In this document: piece after piece, positions 59,852 through 64,000 of the stretch | Layout: each line of letters starts with the position of its first letter | How positions within the stretch are numbered: the first letter of the stretch is position 1 | NCBI GenBank assembly: GCA_025716815.1 | Contig: JAIXMN010000038.1 | Location: forward strand, 209,225 to 273,224 | Length of the DNA stretch: 64,000 nt | Source of the DNA: Dichotomocladium elegans | Taxonomy: Eukaryota > Mucoromycota > Mucoromycetes > Mucorales > Lichtheimiaceae | Reading direction: 5' to 3' | The notes under the pieces: generated by a model | The model's database searches: none | The model's input: only the letters and a program-made list of their open reading frames with translations | Told to the model about the DNA's origin: nothing | Made by a program: the position numbers and the translations under genes

Positions 59852-61720
59852 TTAAATGTTTGATCCTTTGGCGATCTTCCTGAACTTGTCTATTGATAGA
59901 GAAAGGTGGCTTCTTTTTCCCTCCAATAGCCTTGCCGCCTCCTCATGCGATATTTGTTCACTGTCTGCTTTTTTCTTCACCATATCGTACACCTCTTTTC
60001 TTCTGCTGTAATACCTTGATTCCTTTCTCTCCATCCTCCAAGCAGTTCCATACATTTGTTCCAAGTCCCTCACAGCAGGTCCACCAGCAATACCATTAAC
60101 ATACTCCCGCGATATGTCTGTAATGGTAATAAGACTTCAGTTAAGATGGTATAAGGGGATACCACCCTGAAGGGGACTGTTGTCAGGTGTCGGAGTCGCC
60201 AAGTTGACACTGGGAGTCGAGCTAATGCCAGTACCAATCAATGTCAAGGCATACAATTGAGCTGTTGAGCTGTTGTTATTGAAGCAGGCATTGCCAAGGG
60301 CAAAGAAATCTTTAAACCCTTGGTTCATATTATGGAACTCAGTTGCCTGGTTAGATCGAATGGCTGCGAGGGAGGAGTGGATGGATTCGAAGCCGTCATT
60401 CAAGCTTGAAATGAGCTCCGGCAAGGCTGCTTGTAGCCTTTGTGAGGCAGTGAGCGTGACTTCATCTTCTTGGAGTGATGTGAGCAGTTCTGTTTCAAAT
60501 TGTTGAAATAGCTCATGCGAGAATATGTTACAGGACCAGAGATAGAAGTCGGGGAATTTCTTCTTTAACAACATGGCGTCCTGTCAATTATTGAATACAA
60601 TATAACGAATTAGACTCTTTTTGCAATTTCAGCAGTGCAGTAAAACGTTAGCCTTAAGTACCTGAAGAAGTACAAGTCTGAGGTACCTAAGCAGTGGCAA
60701 GAAGTTAGGTCCAGTGACATCTTCTTGTACTGAGCCGTCATGCTTGTCGAACTTCTCCTTCCATTGGTCGAGCTCAGGAAAGATCATCGCCTGTAGCTCG
60801 TTTGGCAGGATCACCAGGGCGCGAGGCAGGAAGTAGTTGCCAGGATGATTGAGGAACCCGGCTAAGCTTTTCATTGCCTCGACCGGTAAACTTGAAACAT
60901 AGCAGCTGACCATTCAATTAGTTCCCCACCATCCTACCATCTGCTGTTGATCTCTGGAGACATTCTCTTGTGCGATCATGTTGAGTGCACTTTTTCTGTT
61001 CGCATGTGTTACTTTGGACATATGAATCCCCAGAGTTTTGAAAGCCTCGAGGTAAACCTTGTGCTGAGCTCGATAGCTTATTGGCGTGGATTTATCTGCT
61101 CCCTTGAAAAGGATGGTTTCGTACCAATTCTCGCGCCTGGTGAAGTCCAGAAAAGGTTCGTTTTCAAAGTGGAAGCGAGAAAAAAGATACATGGCCAGTG
61201 CGCCAACTGAGCATAACTCGACTTCTTTGCTCCTTATTGAAGACCCATACTCGATTTTTCCATGCGGGTTTGTCTTCCCGAACGTGATTGTTGTGACCAA
61301 TGCCACACATTGTGAGGCGCCTTGATTATCGATCTCGAGAGAGAAAAGATCCACAAATTGCATGCCAAGGGTAGTCTGGCTTCTGCACAGCATTGCATGG
61401 CTCAGTAGGAAGCATAGTCGATCTCTGCAGCCATTTGGATTATTTTTTCACACAAGAAAATATTCACTGACTTGTTGGAGCTCTTGCTTTGTATAGCCAT
61501 CGTTAAGAGTGTTCTTTCCCCAGTCTTCAAAATGTTTTCGCTTGTCTTTGGCCTTTTGTATGTCAATTGTCTTCAAAAAAGTTCGAACAAGTGGACCTCT
61601 TGCATGTGTCGCATAGGTGATTGCAAGAGCACCAATGAAGTGAATATCCATGGCAATGATGTAAAGAACTGGAACAACCGCAATACAGAAACACGACTCA
61701 GCCAAGGGAAACACGATCAT
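59852..61720 (-). pseudogene. Crypton tyrosine recombinase with GCR1-type C-terminal domain, two in-frame TGA codons
   Basis: Cryptons move by a tyrosine recombinase. The main exon (60662 to about 61720) shows ARGPLVRTFLKTIDIQKA, then CRDRLCFLLSHAMLCRSQTT (catalytic Arg block near 61385), GIHMSKVTHANRKSALNM (H-x-x-R near 61000) and SCYVSSLPVEAMKS (candidate catalytic Tyr at 60899-60901). Two further exons (60163-60580, 59852-60117; introns of 81 and 45 nt, phases consistent) end in a GCR1-like DNA-binding domain (YYSRRKEVYDMVKKK, SIDKFRKIAKGS). TGA codons at 61448-61450 and 60914-60916 are in frame with continuous homology on both sides. The N-terminal exon could not be fixed. Confidence 0.8.
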
Positions 61721-62071
61721 ACATAGCCACTAGATCCATATCCACAGTCTTTTCTCCTCTATTTTTTCCCACTGGGTTTTTTGAGGTTTTACCGACGTGA
61801 GGATGGTCTGGGATTCAGCTACAGGAACGAACGAAAAGTTTTTCTATGACTTGTCAAGTACTGCACCCCAACAACTCTTCTTATGGAAATTTCCAGGACA
61901 ATTGACCCATGTCAATCAGGCGGAATCTATTTTACCCATAACAATATATAAACAACTATGTAGTGTAGGAGTAAACAGACAGAAGAATTTTTTCTTTCTA
62001 TTAAAAACACCTCCAAGAGTCTCATTTTACTTTGACAGTCTCTACAAACCTTATTTACCACATTTTTTACA
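61721..62071 (+). other. Leader and promoter region of gag H
   Basis: TATATAAA at 61945-61952 lies 120 bp upstream of the gag H start, and a pyrimidine-rich leader follows. The shared TGGTAGCTGATG primer site is not present here and no LTR boundary could be set. Confidence 0.45.
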
Positions 62072-63028
62072 ATGAATACTCTCAACAACACTACCGAGTT
62101 GCCAACTGCTGCCACCACCGTCCAAGGTTCTCTGGTTTCCCCTGTCCGCGACCCCGAGGTCGATTCCTTTCCCGGTGTTGCCGACGACGATGTGAGCATG
62201 GGTGAGCGCACGCAAGTGCAACAAACTCCCCAACAACCCGCCGATGCTTTGGCTGCTGTCGCCGCGCTTCTGGCGCAGAAGCAGGCCGAGCTCCAGGAGC
62301 TATGTGTGGAGCAAAACAAGGCGTACCAGGCCCAGGACGCAGAGGCGATCGAGGCGATTTCCAGGCGTATTGCGTTGACGTGTCGCTTGGTCAATGACCA
62401 GAAGGCGATCATTGCCGCGTTGCAGCCTGTGCCCATTGCTGGTCTTCGACCTGACAAGCCAGCTGTCCCCGCCACGGATTCCGTTTGCACTTCTTTTGGT
62501 GTGTCGTCTGTCGATGAGTGTGTGAGGTCCATTCCTTCCAGGAGCGGCCGCGTCAGCATTCGCGACATCCCTCTGTTCCAGGTGCAGGGATTGACCCTGT
62601 CCGACCCCGGCCAAAAGGTGTTCAGCTCGGTGGAAGAGTTCCTCCACTGCTTCCAGCTCATTCTTGAGGCTGGTGAGGTGGATGTGGACCACGACTGGCA
62701 GCGCTGGCTCGCGCTTGCTATGCCCGCCAACCTGAGTAACTGGTTTGATTCTTACGTTGCTAACAAAGGATATGACTGGTCACAGGTTTGCCGAGTGTTC
62801 GCCAAACGTTTCCATAGTACGAGTCGTTCGCTGTCTGCTGCCACCAAGGTGTTCACGATGGAGATGCCCCGTGGGGCAAATATCCTCGACTACGGTGACA
62901 AGTACCAAGACGCGATGAAGAAGGCTGGCATCAAGGACAACGAGAATATGGCGATGCGTTTCTTGTTTTCCCTGGAAGCCGACTTCCAGCAGGACGTTCG
63001 AGTTGCGTGGCATGGCCAGCATGGCTCC
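62072..63028 (+). pseudogene. Gag-like gene H, truncated by the LTR of element I
   Basis: From an ATG in good context at 62072 the frame encodes an N-terminal region with a predicted helical segment (ALLAQKQAELQELCVEQNKA, about 55-110). A capsid-type retrotransposon gag domain follows (VEEFLHCFQLILEAGEV, WQRWLALAMP, ANKGYDWSQVCRVFAKRF, about 190-300). It is cut at 63028 by an LTR; the frame reads on by chance to 63205. No zinc knuckle, protease or RT of H remains in the window. The family differs from gypsies A-F. Confidence 0.75.
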
Positions 63029-63345
63029 TGTAGCAGTAGCTACAGTGACGGGTCACTCTTGACCGACGACCAAGATACTACAAGGATAACGATCACGATC
63101 AAGACCGCATCTCCGGCGACGACATTATGTACCACACTCACTTTCTCTGTACGACGATCCTATATGTATACCACTGTAATTACCCCGCTACTGTTTACTA
63201 TATAAACAAGGATGCCCTGTGACGTCGGGCATCCCCACGTTGTATTATTATAATCATCGTTCTTCTCGTCGCGTTCGCGCTTCCTCCACGCTGTATATCA
63301 GACGCTCTTTGTAAGTACTCGCACAACAGTGCCTGTACTGTTACA
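63029..63345 (+). repeat. Gypsy I 5' LTR
   Basis: It begins TGTAGCAGTA and ends TACTGTTACA, forming a short terminal inverted repeat. TATATAAA at 63199-63206 is the core promoter. A hairpin GGATGCCC...GGGCATCC (63209-63232) lies in the early transcribed region. Only one copy is in the window, so the left border rests on the terminal repeat and the end of gag H homology. Confidence 0.7.
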
Positions 63346-63347
63346 GT

Positions 63348-63359
63348 TGGTAGCTGATG
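63348..63359 (+). other. Gypsy I primer-binding site
   Basis: TGGTAGCTGATG, identical to the site in A, C, D and F, lies two bases after the LTR end. Its ATG is followed directly by TAG. Confidence 0.78.
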
Positions 63360-63603
63360 TAGTTTCGAACACTGCATCATCTCGACGTGATATACTCGCT
63401 TGTTTTTCGACGTTATGAACGACGTGCCATTTTGCGCGGGTTCCTCTTTACCATAAAAGACACGACGCTCACGGAAACTATCTTTCGACGCTAGGACACA
63501 CAAAAGAAAGATCAAGTTTCGACGCACGAACCACACCACCGCCAACCAAGTCTCTCTCGCTTCTTCTGTCTCCTCTGTCGACCTTCCCCACAAGCCTCCC
63601 GCC

Positions 63604-64000
63604 ATGTCTGCTCCCACTGAGAACCACCCTCTTGCGGCAACCGCCTCGGCCGCGACGCTGGAGCCCATAATTGGGTCGATCCAGGAATTGTCCGCTCGTG
63701 CTGAGCGGACAGATGAGAACTTCCGCCAAGTCCGTGCGGAGTTCGAGAATTTTGGGGCCACCCTGCAAGCAGCCGACGACTCCTTCACCAAGGCCATGGC
63801 GGCGAACGACCGCCGCGTGGGCGGCATCGAGCAGCAGCTCCAGGAGGTCTCCGCGGGCTTACAGCCCAAAACGCCCATCTGGCGGACGTGGCAGTGACGC
63901 TTGCTGCCATCCAGACCCAGCTGTCGGCCCTTTCTCTTGGTGTTGCCTCCGCCACGTCCAACACCGACGCTACCTCCGCCCCTGCCACGGCTGCTGTTGC
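63604..64000 (+). pseudogene. Gypsy I gag, N-terminal part, frameshift near 63850
   Basis: The ATG at 63604 opens an Ala/Glu/Gln-rich, probably coiled-coil segment (SIQELSARAERTDENFRQVR, then GGIEQQLQEVSAGL). It would stop at 63897, but from about 63850 another frame continues in the same style (AHLADVAVTLAAIQTQL and onward to the edge), which indicates a one-base lesion. It may instead be a short protein; the rest of the gene is not visible. Confidence 0.5.

Larger units (their letters stand above)
63029..64000 (+). mobile_element. Gypsy I, 5' end only (continues beyond the window)
   Basis: The 5' LTR 63029-63345, the shared primer site at 63348-63359 and a gag start at 63604 mark a plus-strand LTR retrotransposon inserted in gag H. 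The left flank of four bases is ctcc (63025-63028). The right end is outside the window. Confidence 0.75.

Noticed and set aside
60885..60917. A 32-nt intron in the Crypton that would skip the second TGA
   Set aside because: GT, a CTAAT-like branch and AG are present, but 32 nt is too short for the intron sizes seen here (45-104 nt), and homology continues in frame on both sides of the TGA.
60914..61450. Selenocysteine or general TGA recoding
   Set aside because: TGA is used as the normal stop of gag in C, D and F, and no recoding element is visible. Point mutation is simpler.
1..64000. A bacterial-type defence or mobile system
   Set aside because: Spliceosomal introns, TATA boxes, eukaryotic tRNAs and eukaryotic transposon families throughout. 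No operon-like set of host genes was found.

Overview
The window is a stretch of fungal repeat DNA in which nearly everything is a transposable element. Spliceosomal introns of 45-104 nt (GTAAGT- or GTATGT-type donors, CTAAC-like branch sites), two nuclear-type tRNA genes, and the mix of Ty3/gypsy, LINE, Tc1/mariner-like, Mutator-like, Helitron and Crypton elements point to a filamentous fungus, probably an early-diverging (Mucoromycota-like) one. That placement is inference. I found no ordinary host protein gene apart from one weak 68-codon candidate.

Layout. 1-2290: 5' part of a minus-strand LINE (LINE 1). 2352-2425: tRNA-Ile(AAU). 2505-19138: degraded minus-strand gypsy A, with a LINE (LINE B, 2787-8156, 15-bp target duplication) inside its 3' LTR and a plus-strand chromodomain gypsy (B, 10295-16322, duplication cccaa) inside its pol. 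19191-36773: a solo LTR (G, duplication caaa) split by gypsy C (19479-31519, duplication ggtg) and by gypsy F (31563-36765, duplication cacc). C is itself split by gypsy D (24619-31495, duplication ccag), and D's pol is split by a 1.65-kb inverted-repeat DNA element (29263-30908, 8-bp duplication). 36818-36889: tRNA-Cys(GCA).

37647-42624: a DD34E (Tc1/mariner/IS630-type) transposon with 276-bp terminal inverted repeats. It carries an intact three-exon transposase, a 99-bp tandem array and a second, helix-turn-helix-only gene. 42828-55772: two diverged Helitrons in the same orientation, fused end to end and broken by two Mutator-like elements. MULE1 (45803-49419) is decayed. MULE2 (50691-55342, 10-bp duplication) has a transposase gene that reads open through six exons. 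56602-57455: N-terminal remnant of a third MULE. 59027-59489: partial LTR of the B family. 59852-61720: a Crypton tyrosine recombinase with two in-frame TGA codons. 62072-64000: a gag gene cut by the LTR of another gypsy element (I) that leaves the window.

How parts work together. Elements B, C, F, LINE B, the DD34E transposon and MULE2 look structurally complete. A, C, D, F and I share the same 12-nt primer-binding site, two bases after the LTR, which suggests initiator tRNA-Met priming. B lacks that site and has a 10-nt match between its predicted mRNA 5' end and the base just after the LTR, as in self-priming Tf1-type elements. Gag-Pol in B is probably joined by -1 frameshifting at a GGGAAAA heptamer. 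In A, C, D and F, pol overlaps the gag stop in the -1 frame without an AUG. The nesting, read with the target duplications, gives a relative order of insertions.
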